Source: Phalacrocorax aristotelis
Lineage: Eukaryota; Chordata; Aves; Suliformes; Phalacrocoracidae
Reading direction: 5' to 3'
Length of the DNA stretch: 64,000 nt
Assembly: GCF_949628215.1 (NCBI RefSeq)
Contig: NC_134277.1
Coordinates: 26,177,179 to 26,241,178 of the forward strand
The translations under genes and the position numbers were made by a program. Below, one piece after another: positions 13,523-24,624 of this stretch; positions within the stretch are counted from its first letter, which is position 1; every line of letters starts with the position of its first letter. The notes under the pieces were generated by a model, which had not been told where the DNA came from, did not search any database, and saw only the letters and a list, made by a program, of their open reading frames with translations.

Positions 13523-16500
13523 GTGCTTGCTCCATAAGGGATGATATGATTGCACAACCAACCGTTTTCTTCCTCCTCTGCATACAACTGGTCCTGGCCC
13601 AGCCGAAGCACGTAGCCCAGAGGGCTGTGGAGCTTTGTAGAAGAGAACAATATGATTGCCTTATGTAGATTCTACTATATGGCCCAAGCCCTTTTTTCTT
13701 TTTTAACCTGATTTCTGCATAGTGAAAGATTTGAAGTGACTAGTGCTTTGAATATCATGTGCCTGTAATGAAATATACTCATTCTGAATGAGGTATCTTT
13801 CTGCACTATGACTTTAAAAATTTTTCCTGCTATGCAGAAGTAGCCTTATTCCTTGTGCAGCCTTTCAGGTAATGAAATAAATGTGTAATTGTAGTTGGAA
13901 TACAGGCTTATTCTGGTTTTAGTTGTTGAGGTTGGGGGGGGTTTGGTTTGTTTTTTGGTTTGTTTTGGTTGTTTTAAATTCATAAATCCAGCCTTTCTCA
14001 TAAGCAGGCTGTCTGAGGTTTATACTTACTTAATAAAGGAATAGAAAGCTAAATTAATTTGTCTAGAAAGGGAGTTAGACAGGCAGCATGTTCTGTTATA
14101 AAATACTTTGTTGTAATGTTTAACTAAAAGGAGATAATTCGGAGGTTTTGGTGTCTCTGTTACCCTGGATGTTGTTACAATGTAAAATAAGCAAACCTGA
14201 ATAAAGCAGTCACATAATTTTACTGTAAAGGGAATGTAAAGTGCCTGTTGATTTGATCTTTATTTCATAGAAATACCTTTTAAGTCAGTCTCACTGAGTT
14301 CAATTCAGAAATTCTGCTGATTTTTTTTCTGCATGTATTCCTACTATATATACAATGAAGGAAGAATCAGTACGAAGAACCAGAGTTCTAAAATCAGTCT
14401 TTAAGAAAGTCATCGATTAATTTCCCTCCCTCTTCCTTTCGCTGCCCACCTCCCCCAGACCATTTAGCTATTTCTACGGTTTTCTAAGAGAATGAGAGAA
14501 TGAGTCAAGTTTCTCCTAAATTAGTGACAAGTCTTAAAAGTAGACGGGATTAACTTCAGTTTTGTAGGTTGTGGTATCAGAGTAGCCATAAGGGGTTACT
14601 AATAACTATGTTCTTTGTTATTTTGCAAACATACAAAGGTTCTCAATTTTAGCACCTACTCATGAGTGCAAGGGAAGAAATCATAAACCCCAAAATCATG
14701 TGTTTCCTGGGAATAACTTCTGTATGAATTATGCAATTTCCAGCAAAACCAGACAGTATTTTCTGGGTGTCTTCAGCATGTTTTAGCTCCTTCAAAGCAA
14801 TGATGACATGCAGATCAAAGCAGACTGGCTTAGTGCTAAATGGAGTTGTTCAAAGTTTCTTTTTGAAACATAAAACCTCAGTATGAACTTTGAACAACAA
14901 AATATTCCCAAGCCAGTCTACCCATGGCTTACTGTGAAAATAAATCCTTTCACATTCCTACAGTTGGTCCACCCTAATCACGCCTTGCTTTAGCTATTGT
15001 GTACTTTATTTTCCCCAGTACTGCCTGGGTCTGCTTACTCTAACTGTCTGATTCCTGCTGTCCTTTCCAAACTGCCCACCCAGCTGCTGTATCCAAACAG
15101 CTGTAACCAAGGGCACCCAAGAAATGTTCTGATGCAGTAATTGTATGTTGTGGCCTCAGTTCCTACACTTAAACTGTTCTTTATCAGAAGCATCCTTCTT
15201 TTTGTATTTAAATGTGTTGCATTCCTAAAAGTGGAAGTGACTTTAAAATTTGTCCATGTAGGATTGAAGACCTGAGAGCAGTATTCTGTTTTCAAAATTG
15301 ATTCAATGGGACATGAGGCTATAAAATGCAAAGTTTTGGGTTTTGGTTTTGGTTTGTTTTTAATACAATCTGCTGTTCTAATTGATTAAGGAAATAAGAT
15401 TTCCATGTTACACAGACACTTGATTACATCCTGAAAATGATCAAGCTGTCGCATAGGTGTATTATGTGCCTTTTAGAGTAGGTGGTTCCAGCATGCCTGA
15501 TTTCTGGAACACTCTAGCCTCACACCATTCTGCTGCAATACGATATGTTTTCATACAAGCCACCATTTGAAGAGGGAGTCTTTTATATTTATTTCATCTC
15601 TTTATAGAGGTATATTTTTTGTTATTGTATATTGCTAGTCATGGCTGTTCTTTAAGCTGTTAGGTGCTTCCTTTTTTTACTGTAATACAAATATTGTTCT
15701 TTTTCTCTCACTTATTGTCTGTTGCCCTTTTTCCCCTTCTGCATCTTCTAAAGAGTAAGTTAATGCCATTAGAACATGCTTCTTCCTATGCAGCATGTTA
15801 TACGAGTACATAGGGTGACACCAGGGCAGATTTTTAAAGCTAATTTTGCCTCTTGATATTTTCAGAAGACCTTAAGACTTAAATCCTCTAATGAATACCT
15901 CAACCCTATTGATAAAGTATTGTTGTTTCTACATATCCACCAGCAACTGAAAATCTGGTCCATGGATTGTTCCCCAGCAAATTTTAAATCTATTACAAAA
16001 TATGATGCAACAGGGTATGTGTTACAGGAGGGAAGGAAGGGATGACTGTCTGTTGTTAAACATCACCCTTTCCCAAATTGCAAGTGGATAGGGACTACAT
16101 TAGATGTATTTCCTGCCTGACCCCCTTCAAGACTGTTCAAAAAGCTTTGTGCCAAGGTAGAAGAGTTTATTCTCACCAGAGTTCTACTGAGCCTCCTGCA
16201 GCTAACACCTTTCCATAAACCAAACACTTTCCACCAGTACCTTCTTGCCCCATTCCTGCTTTTTGACTGCCAGCATAGTGGAGCTTGGATGTCTTTGCTC
16301 TCTAGTAAATGCAAGCTCAGCTGTGTGCTTTCACTCTCTGTTGGACCGTTATTTTAGTTGACTTTCCACCTACATCTTGCTTGCCTAGCATCAGGCACTG
16401 GACTAGCATCTGCTGCTTCTATTAACAATGATCTGGTTTTTTGCATAATGAGATTAAAACTGGACTCCATTGGGAGTTAGCATCCTGGTATAGTTTGATA

Positions 16501-19500
16501 TTCTTTTGTACATGGCTCATCATTGGTACTTGCAAGCTTGGGTACAGTCTACAGCAGCCAGTGCTGCCTCTGGTGCTATGATGCCTGCTCTGCATCTGCA
16601 GTCTCCCACTCCATTCAGATACATCCTCCAGTCCATGCTCTGTCCAGCTTCCCCTTCTGAATGCACTGCCGCTATCAGAGTCATAGGTGATAAAGTAATG
16701 CTGGCATACAAGAGAAATTTCCTGAAAACTGTTCTGATTTAACGCAGTGGTGCTGGTGTACTCCTGCCTCGCCTTCAGTACCCAAACAACTGTGGGCTTT
16801 GCGCAGTTTGCACATTGCTGGTGTTTCTGCTTCTGTCTGTGCTTCAGTTTGAACAAACACTGTTTTGTGAATATTTCCAATCCTGCCTCCCTATCACTGC
16901 TGCCATGCTCTGGCTATTTGGACCATCAACATCTAGGCATAAAACCCAAAAGAGGGAACTGATCCGAGTTACAGCTCTTCTGCTTCTCTGCAGTCACAAA
17001 GGCATGTGCCAGTAGAAAACAGGGGAAAGTGCAGGAATATGAGTAAACAGGAGGGGTGGATCAGAAACAGAAAGGGCAGCATCAGCTCTGGTGTCAATTA
17101 AAACCACTTTACAAACTACAGTCTAAGCCTCTCAAACAACATTAGCATTATAGAAAGATAATAGAGGCAGATTTCCAGCTTGCTAAGTGCATGCTTCCTA
17201 ATAACTATAAAAATTATTTTATAATTTCTGAAGCTTTCAGGAAAGCCTGCTAGAAGTCACACACTGATCAGGGCAGTGATAACAGTGACCTGGACCTGGG
17301 GGGAGGAGAACAACCCAAGACAGGAACAACAAGTGTAGGGGAAAAAGAAATGCACTTGGGCCTGGGGTTTGGTTATTTTTGTTTGTTGGGGTTTTTGTTT
17401 GTTTGTTTTGACAGGGAGGGGAGAGTGTTCTCTTGTGGTGCCTCTTACTTTACAAGCAGGAAGAACTATTCTTTAATAAGTGCCTGTGTGTCACATTGGC
17501 ACTGGGGCAGGTTTGTCATAAAGCAGTCACCAAGGGATTCCTGTGCATCACAACTCTGTGAGCTGCTGAAATTAATACAGTTGGTTCCCCCAGCTTATGT
17601 CTAATCTATCACTGCTTGCTTTTGCTCCCACAGATGTGTGTATTGAAACTGACAGTGGGATTCTTCTTCTAAAAAACTGTATTCTTGGACCTTACCCTAG
17701 TGGATTTCTGTCTTGCTTTCAGGCACCCAAACACAGGTTCTACCAGTACCTAACAAATGCTGGGTTGATAATTTGACTTTTTCTAGTGGTAAGTCAGGCT
17801 ACTTAAGAATAGCTTTACCACTTATGGTAGAGGAAGTTGAATGGGCTTGTCAAACTGAAGGAGAGACCTGGTGACTTGACTGACAGCAGTAAGCCTGCTC
17901 TTTTACGTAAGCAGGCTGGATTGCATAGTCTCAGGTGACCACGCGCCATCTTTGGCTGGGTGTCTGCACTCACTGCTTTGTAGCCAGGTTTGGCAAACTT
18001 TGAAGTAGAAGCCTTCCCTTATGTAAGGAGGCATGCCTAGCTATGGAGGTAGCAGGAAGGGAACATGTGTCCTAGTCAGCAGCACCACCACAGTGGGGAA
18101 AGCCCATGTGCACATGTCCTCTATGACTTTGTGAGCAGCATTCAGAAATAGCGCTGGCTAAGAACCTCCTGTATGGTGTCACTGACACCTCCCGAGTCAG
18201 GAGGATGACCTGGATCTTTCTGTTCCACAGGACCTCTCTGTCTAATGGAGCAGCAGATGAGGGACACAGAGGTCCTAAAAATCATCTTGCCTAACCAAAA
18301 GTACCGGATCCACCAGTGAACTAGCTATGTTTGCAGCACAGTCAGTCATTCTTTTCTTATGACCCTGGGAACTGTACGGAGCAGACATGGAAGGAACAGA
18401 GTCAATGATGAACACAGCCCAGGCTGTGTTAACTCCACATTATAGATTTTGACAGTAGATGGGCTCGTGGGCAAGCAGTGTGAGAAATAAAGGGTACATA
18501 AGTCTAGTAAATGCTGCTTTTCAGGACACATGCTTGCTGGCACAGCAACTGGCTGTAAAAAGAGGTAAGGCGGTAGGTTTCCGCTCAAAAAAAAAAAAAA
18601 AAAAAGCTTCCTGCAAAAACTTGGCCAGTACACAAAGGCTAATTAGTGGATGAGGCATGAGATGATCTTGGCTACTGGATACCAAGCCAAAGGCTTTTGT
18701 TGCGGCAGGAGGGAAGCATTACTGCATGACCATTAGCAACCTGATATTGATTAGGCTTCAATCTGGTAGCTCAGATGATCTGGTTATATGGAGATCCAGC
18801 ATAACTGTGAAATTACAATCTAAATCTTTTTATAATTATTCCCTTTTTTCGGCTGCAGTGTTCTGGTGTAAAGCATAAAAAGTAAAGTATTTTCTGACTG
18901 GTATATTAGGCTATATAATTAATGTTGAATGCTTAAATCTGTTTCTGCACACAGGAATTTTCTCCTTTGTTTTGGGAAGACTCCAGTGAAATTTTTCAGG
19001 TATGCTTTGGCCATTCAAATGGTTTTTGTGCGGAGGTGTCTCCTTGTTCTTCCTCAGCAAATGTAAGGTGGAGAAGAATGGTAATAAAGAGTGACAAGGT
19101 TTCCTGACTACAGGAGAGCATGGGAACAGGAAAATTGTGGGGAGAGGGGCAATTTTTTTGCAAGCTCCCTTTTATTTGTTGTTGCTGTGAAGTAGAGGAG
19201 TAAGCAAGGTCTGCGTATGTGATACCAGGAACAGTATCAGAATAGGAGAAGAAATACACAAGACTGCTTATGCTTTCCTCTTTCTTCTGTAGCGCCTGAC
19301 TACAATCTTTCCTTGATACCTCTGCATGTCTCAGAGAGAGAAGTCTTTCATGAGAAAGTGGGAAGGGAAATGTAAAATAATTCAACGTTCTTAAGACTGT
19401 CACTTCTCCATCTTAATGTAAAAAATAGGTCTCAGGAATATCCTAGATGTGCTTTACAGATTTCCTGCATTCGGGCTGAATCAAGCAAGGTAAAAGGAGA

Positions 19501-19879
19501 TTAGCATAGACAGCATCCACTTATCAAGTATTGTTTGCCAAAGTGAGGTGTACTTACACGGTGATGAGAGCCAGGGCCTAATTTTGTAGGTCTAATCTTA
19601 GAACTGTCAATCAGTGTTGAATCTTGTGGAAGAGCTGCTGAGGCTCTGTTTCAGGTTATTTTTCTCAGTGTGAATATTTTTTTCTTTAGTACACTTTTTG
19701 ACAATTAAAATTTTGCAAAACCCCTGTGTTTTGTCATGTGTAACCTCTCTCTTAAGAACTAACTTGGTGCCAGATTAGTGGAGGTGAGTTAACAGTTTTT
19801 GAAAAGTTCCAAGACAGGCTTGTGGTGGAGCACCAGATGTGTAAGCCAGATGCCTGATCTAGGAATATTAGTAGAAATG
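13523..19879 (+). other. ANKIB1 intron 1, unique segment with one inverted repeat
   Basis: Mostly single-copy-looking intron sequence. The part at about 16060-17000 is more GC-rich than its surroundings but holds no supported exon. An inverted repeat lies at 14822-14919, an A run at about 18587-18604, and G/T-rich patches near 13930 and 17370. Several open frames of 60 to 150 codons occur here, but none resembles a known protein or has splice-site support. Confidence 0.45.
14822..14919. repeat. Imperfect inverted repeat (hairpin-forming)
   Basis: Two arms pair in order. AGACTGGCTT at 14822-14831 is complementary to AAGCCAGTCT at 14910-14919. GTTGTTCAAAGTT at 14845-14857 is complementary to AACTTTGAACAAC at 14886-14898. 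The arms are separated by an unpaired internal loop and a 28-base terminal loop. It could be a small palindromic mobile-element remnant or a hairpin in the intron RNA. Confidence 0.7.
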
Positions 19880-20995
19880 ATGTAATAACAAACCAAATTA
19901 GCAGACAGGTGGATAAATGTGATGTCCCAAGGAACAGTCAACATAGCACCATAAGGAAAAGTCTGGTCTCACAAAATTACTGAAATTCTTCAAAGAAGTT
20001 AGCAAGGAAAATGCATTTGATGTAATCTGGTTGGATATTCAAAGGGCATTTTACACAATCCCTTGCTTAGAAGTCTTAAAGAGTCCAAACAGCTTTGGGA
20101 AAGAGGGAGGGTCCTTTGCATGCAGAAGTTGATGGTTAAAAGATAGGAAATGGGTAGGAATAAAGAGACAGTTTTTGTAGTGGTTGAAGGTTAATGATAG
20201 AGTCCCAGATAGATCAGTGCTAGGACCTCTGGTGTTTAATGTGAGGATGAATGATCCAGAAAAGCTGGTTAGTAGTGAGATGATAGTCTCTAGACAATAC
20301 TACAAACACAGTGTTAAGTCCAAAAGAATTTTATGAGGCTGAATGGTAAATAGTATATGAAATACAATATAGCTGAAGGTGAAAGATTCACATGGTTGGG
20401 GGGAAAAAAAGGGGTCCTAAATTTATATAGAAAATTATTCTCTTAATTATTACCACTCAGGAACAAGATCTTGAGGTTATACTAAAAACTCTGAAGAATA
20501 TCAGCTTAGTCCTTAGTACCAGTCCAAAAAGTAAATCAAATGTTAGAAGAGCAGAGACCATGCCACTACCATGTAAATCCATGCATTTTGCATGTTGTAC
20601 ACAGCTCCTCGTCTCCTAACTCAGAAAGGCTTTAGTGGCATTGGATCAGAAAAAGCAGAAAGGATCCTAAAAATTGCACAGAATCAATTCCTTAAGAATT
20701 AGGGTTAATCAATCTGTAAAAGAGCAACCTGTAAACAGATTGCGATGACAGAAGGGTGATCACTTCTAGAAGGTAATATGATAGAAATCTCTAAAATCAC
20801 AAGTGGAATGGAGAGAATAAATAGGAAAGTTTTTTGCTGTCTACCTCTCAGTTCTTGTAGAAAGTGAAAATGAAATCTAACAAGTGTCATGTGAAAAACA
20901 GGTGTTTCTTCACAATGAATAGTTAAGCTGCGAAATTTCAGGATGCTGTGGCTGTTAAAATTTTCCATAGATTAAGGGAGTTTGAACAAATTAAT
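19880..20995 (+). repeat. Ancient CR1-like LINE fragment
   Basis: This strongly decayed CR1-type copy is in sense orientation. Recognisable parts include a stretch near 19890-20080 corresponding to the 'ATAACAAACCAAATTAGCAG' region and the RT-coding part behind it, and a 3' part near 20750-20980 resembling the end of old CR1 copies (a 'TCTAAAATCACAAGTGGAAT' stretch, then 'GGATGCTGTGGCTGTTAAAA'). Frames are broken throughout. Boundaries are approximate. Confidence 0.65.
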
Positions 20996-22783
20996 AGAAG
21001 AAAAAAGCGTTACAGATTAATTACAGATATTAATACAAGAACAGCACATCTGGCTCAAGAATTCATCAAGTGGTAAATTGCCAAAGACAGAGAAAGTATT
21101 GTGGAAAAGTACCAGTTCATACTTGCCCAGTTTTTGTACTTCCCATTGGTATAGTCTGATGGTAACTCTCTGGACAAGTTATTAGATGAGAATTATCTGA
21201 TCCAGCATGGCCAATATTGTAACTATGTTTATAATCTTTGGAAACAAAATGGGAAAGAAAAATGCATATATTGGTAACAACAAACATTTAAAAGAATTAA
21301 AGTTGATATATCATCTCTTTGATTTCATATTTATGAAGTCGAAAACCAATGGAAATTTTGCTGCCAGATATAATGCTGGATCATGAAAGCACACACACAA
21401 TAAACTATATTAATAAAATGTTTACGTATAAGGAGTGGAAGTGGTAAATGACGTTGTTAGAATTGAAGGAGTAATCTAGTTGTCATTAGTAACATTTGAG
21501 TATATACAGTGAAAGTCATCTTGATCTTGTTTTAAACTAATGTCTTGAAATAGAATTGCTGTTAGGGACAGGATTCCTTCAAGGTAGGAATAAACTAGTT
21601 TTTCTCCCATTTAGACTTTTGGATATTTATTCTGAAGAAAAGTTTGCCTTTCTTTTTGAAGATTGACACTTCTTTTTTCTTTTTTTTTTTTTTTTTTTTT
21701 AGTCAGTCTGAAATAACTTCCAAAAAAGCAAAGGACTCTTACCGGCATTTGTCAGACCTACAGTAATTTCTAATTTATACTATAACCCTTCCAAATCTGC
21801 AGAGCTGAAAAAAACCCTGTGGGTTTTGCTTTTATACTTTTTAAATAAGCTTGTCTAGTTTTTTTGTAATTCCTTTCTCTCTAGCTTAGTAATATAGCTA
21901 CAAAAAGCTCATTTACTCTCTTAGTCTACTGTAGAGGCCAGATAATTTTTCACGTTTCCAAATTGGATATCAATTGAACCCATTATCTGGAAAACACATT
22001 GGCTCCAAGAATCTATTAAAATTTTTGGAGTATTGGACACTGTGGATACAAACAATAAGAACTCTCATGAGTAAATATGAACTCTGATTTCAGCACAAGG
22101 TCAATCATTTAGTTGTTGGACTAAAGAATTTCTTGCCTTAGCAGATTGTTCATTGCTTAATTAAGCTTTTTACAACTTTTTCGTTAATATATAGGACTAA
22201 CTGCTAGCAGGAAAGATAATGGATTATATCAATTTCTGAGGCTGCAGTCCAGGAAAACATGTGGTGTTACATCCACAGAATTCCCCTGGAGAAGGTATCT
22301 GAGATTCTGCCAGAAGTTCAGCACTGTCCTCATCCTTTCTGATTACTTAAATCTTGTTCTTGGCAAGCACAGGGATAGGAGACCTTACTGTCATCAAGGA
22401 TCCTTCAGTACTCAAAAGCTTGGTCTCGTCTGTGAAAAATCGTGGATTCTTTCATGAATTGGGGCAGTATTTTTCATCCAGAAACTGTTTCTCTACATCT
22501 TTATCTCTTGCTGTATCAGGTAGCCATTTACTTAGGTCAAACATTTCTTTGATATAACAGTTCCAGATCATTAAATTTGGCTGAGATTGTATCTTCACAT
22601 TGCTCCAGGTGCCTTTGAACAGCCTTCTTGTCTGCCTTCTCCTAGCTTTTAGCACAACTGTAGGTTGGTGTCCAAAGAGATGTGTTGATGTTGTTTAATC
22701 CAAACTCATGGAAATTGCTGTTAAGTTGGGGACAACGAAAATTTTTAAAAGACTTTGAAGGAAGAATGATTTAATTATATAGG
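20996..22783 (+). other. ANKIB1 intron 1, unique segment
   Basis: AT-rich intron sequence with a long T run at about 21673-21700. No other feature is supported. Confidence 0.5.
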
Positions 22784-23373
22784 TGCGGTGGTTTAACCCC
22801 AGCCAACAACTAAGTCTCACACAGTGCTTGCTCACTCCACCCGGTGGGACGGGGGAGAGAATCAGAAGAGTAAAGGTGAAAAAACGCATGGGTTGAGGTA
22901 AAGACAGTTTAACAGATAAAGCAAAAGCCATGCCCACAAGCAAAGCAAAACAAGGAATTCATTCACTACTTCCCGTGGGCAGGCAGGTGTTCAGCCATCT
23001 CCAGGAAAGCAGGGCTCCATTACGCATGACCGTTACTTGGGAAGACAAATGCCATCACTCTGAATTGTACTCCCTTCCTTCCTCCCCCAGCTGTATATGC
23101 TGACCATGATGCCATATGGTGTGGGATATCCCTTTGGTCAGTTGGGGTCAGCTGTCCCAGCCGTGTCCCCTCCCAACTTCCTGTGCCCCCCAAGCCTGCT
23201 CGCTGGTGGGGTGGGGTGAGAGGCAGAAGAGGCCTTGACTCTGATAAAGCACTGCTCAGCCATAACTAAAACACCCCTCTGTTATCAACACTGTTTTCAG
23301 CACGAATCTGAAACATAGCCCCATACTAGCTGCTATGGAGACAATTAACTCTATCCCAGCCAAAACCAGCACA
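22784..23373 (-). mobile_element. Solo LTR, ERVL-like family, older copy
   Basis: A 590-bp element begins TGCGGTGG and ends CAGCACA on the plus strand, with the TG...CA ends of retroviral LTRs. It is flanked by a perfect 5-bp target duplication ATAGG (22779-22783 and 23374-23378). Its ends and some internal blocks match the LTRs of the provirus at 23723-30242: the 'GGTGGTTTA' start, 'GGGGGAGAGAATCAGAAG', and 'CCAGCCAAAACCAGCACA' end. The middle differs, so it is a related but distinct and older subfamily. The similarity implies the same minus-strand orientation. No internal sequence remains, so it formed by LTR-LTR recombination. Confidence 0.88.
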
Positions 23374-23722
23374 ATAGGCTGCTTAGTGAAGTGTGGTATG
23401 ACGTAGTGTATGTGCTAAACCCATAAAACCATTCCTGGCTTTCTGCAACAGTATTGCAATAATTTAAAATGAAAACCTACTGCAAACTGGTTAGCCTTAA
23501 TCAGTACAAATGCTTTTGGATTTGTTGGAGCACAGATGTTATTTTATTGTTATGACACATTTCTGCACAGAGTTTTTTCTTTTCAGGTGCAATAAGAAAT
23601 TGAAACAGTGGGTGCAACAGTGAAATGTTCCAGCAGACACAAAATGTAAGAATCTGGTGACCTGAATGTTGTTTTGAATATGAAGAGTGGGTTTTATATC
23701 AAAGTTCTGCTGTGTACGAAAG
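23374..23722 (+). other. Intron segment between two LTR insertions
   Basis: About 350 bases of AT-rich intron separate the solo LTR from the provirus. No feature is seen apart from the two target duplications at its edges, ATAGG at the left and GAAAG at 23718-23722. Confidence 0.6.
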
Positions 23723-24220
23723 TGTCGTGGTTTAGCGGCAGCTCAGCCCCACACAGTCACTCGCTCACTCCCCCACCGGTAGATGGGGGAGAGAATCAGA
23801 AGGGTAACGCTCGTGGGTTGGGATAAGAACAGTTTAATAATGAAAATTAAAAGAAACAACAGTAGAAATGCAATGTAAAGGAGAACAACGAGAGGCGCAA
23901 AGCCCCGGGGGAGGGGGGAAGGGAGGGGAGAGGGGGAACGAACCGCCGGAACAAACCGCACGCGCCGCAGCCGCTCGCCGCCCGCCGACCCGACGCCGCG
24001 CCGCCTGCGCGCTGCCACTGCCCCCCCTCAATATACTGGTCATGGTGTCACATGGTATGGAATGAACCTGCCATTGGCCAGTCGGGGTCAGCCGCCCCCA
24101 CCATGGCCCTGCCCCTCCCAGCCCCCCCTGCCACGCCACGCGGCAGAGCGCGGGAAGCTGGAAAGGTAGCTGACCCCCACAGTGAGGAGAATTAACCCCT
24201 TCTCAGCCAAAACCAGCACA
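23723..24220 (-). repeat. 3' LTR of the provirus
   Basis: A 498-bp LTR with TG...CA ends, a near-perfect direct repeat of 29745-30242. The three differences are at 23995, 24006 and 24007, all inside a CpG-rich patch. On the element strand a TATA-like AGTATATTG lies at 24030-24038 and a CCAAT box in TGGCCAATGG at 24071-24080. A likely ATTAAA polyadenylation signal follows at about 23831-23838. Confidence 0.95.
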
Positions 24221-24235
24221 TTCTCCACCCCTTAT
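24221..24235 (-). other. Polypurine tract
   Basis: On the element strand AAGGGGTGGAGAA lies directly against the 3' LTR. A purine run here is the expected primer for plus-strand DNA synthesis. One T interrupts it. Confidence 0.75.
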
Positions 24236-24624
24236 TCCATACCACTTACACCATGCCCAGGTCCCATATGATGCAATACAACCATACCAACCACCACCCC
24301 TCCCCTTCCCATCCTTTAACATAATACACAGACATCATTCCCTTAGTTCATGGATCTTCCCTGTAAAATGTCCATTAAAATGTCCATTGAGTTCACGCAG
24401 TCCATGACTCTGGGCTCCATCTGTTGTATCAGTCTTTCCGGGTGGGAGAGATGGTGTGTGGCGTTGGGTTGCTGCATACCGAGTCAGTCATCGTTCCATC
24501 ACTGCTGCACGGCTTGTTTCATAGTTGATCTTCCATGGGTTGGGAGGCTCGTACTCTGATATCATTGATACAACACAGAGGTGACACACAATATTATATA
24601 GCAGTTCACATTGTGCCATTCAGT
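24236..24624 (-). other. Region between pol and 3' LTR, no env
   Basis: This stretch of about 390 bases follows the pol stop codon. It holds no open frame of useful length in the element's orientation and nothing resembling a surface or transmembrane envelope protein. The element is therefore either naturally env-less, as ERVL elements usually are, or lost env long ago. Confidence 0.7.

Noticed and set aside
16422..16880. 152-codon minus-strand frame in a GC-richer part of intron 1
   Set aside because: No recognisable domain, no clear exon boundaries, and frames of this size are expected by chance in 64 kb.
23743..24139. Frames of 91 and 101 codons inside each LTR
   Set aside because: They appear in both LTRs only because the LTRs are duplicated. 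They cross promoter and polyadenylation elements and resemble no accessory protein.
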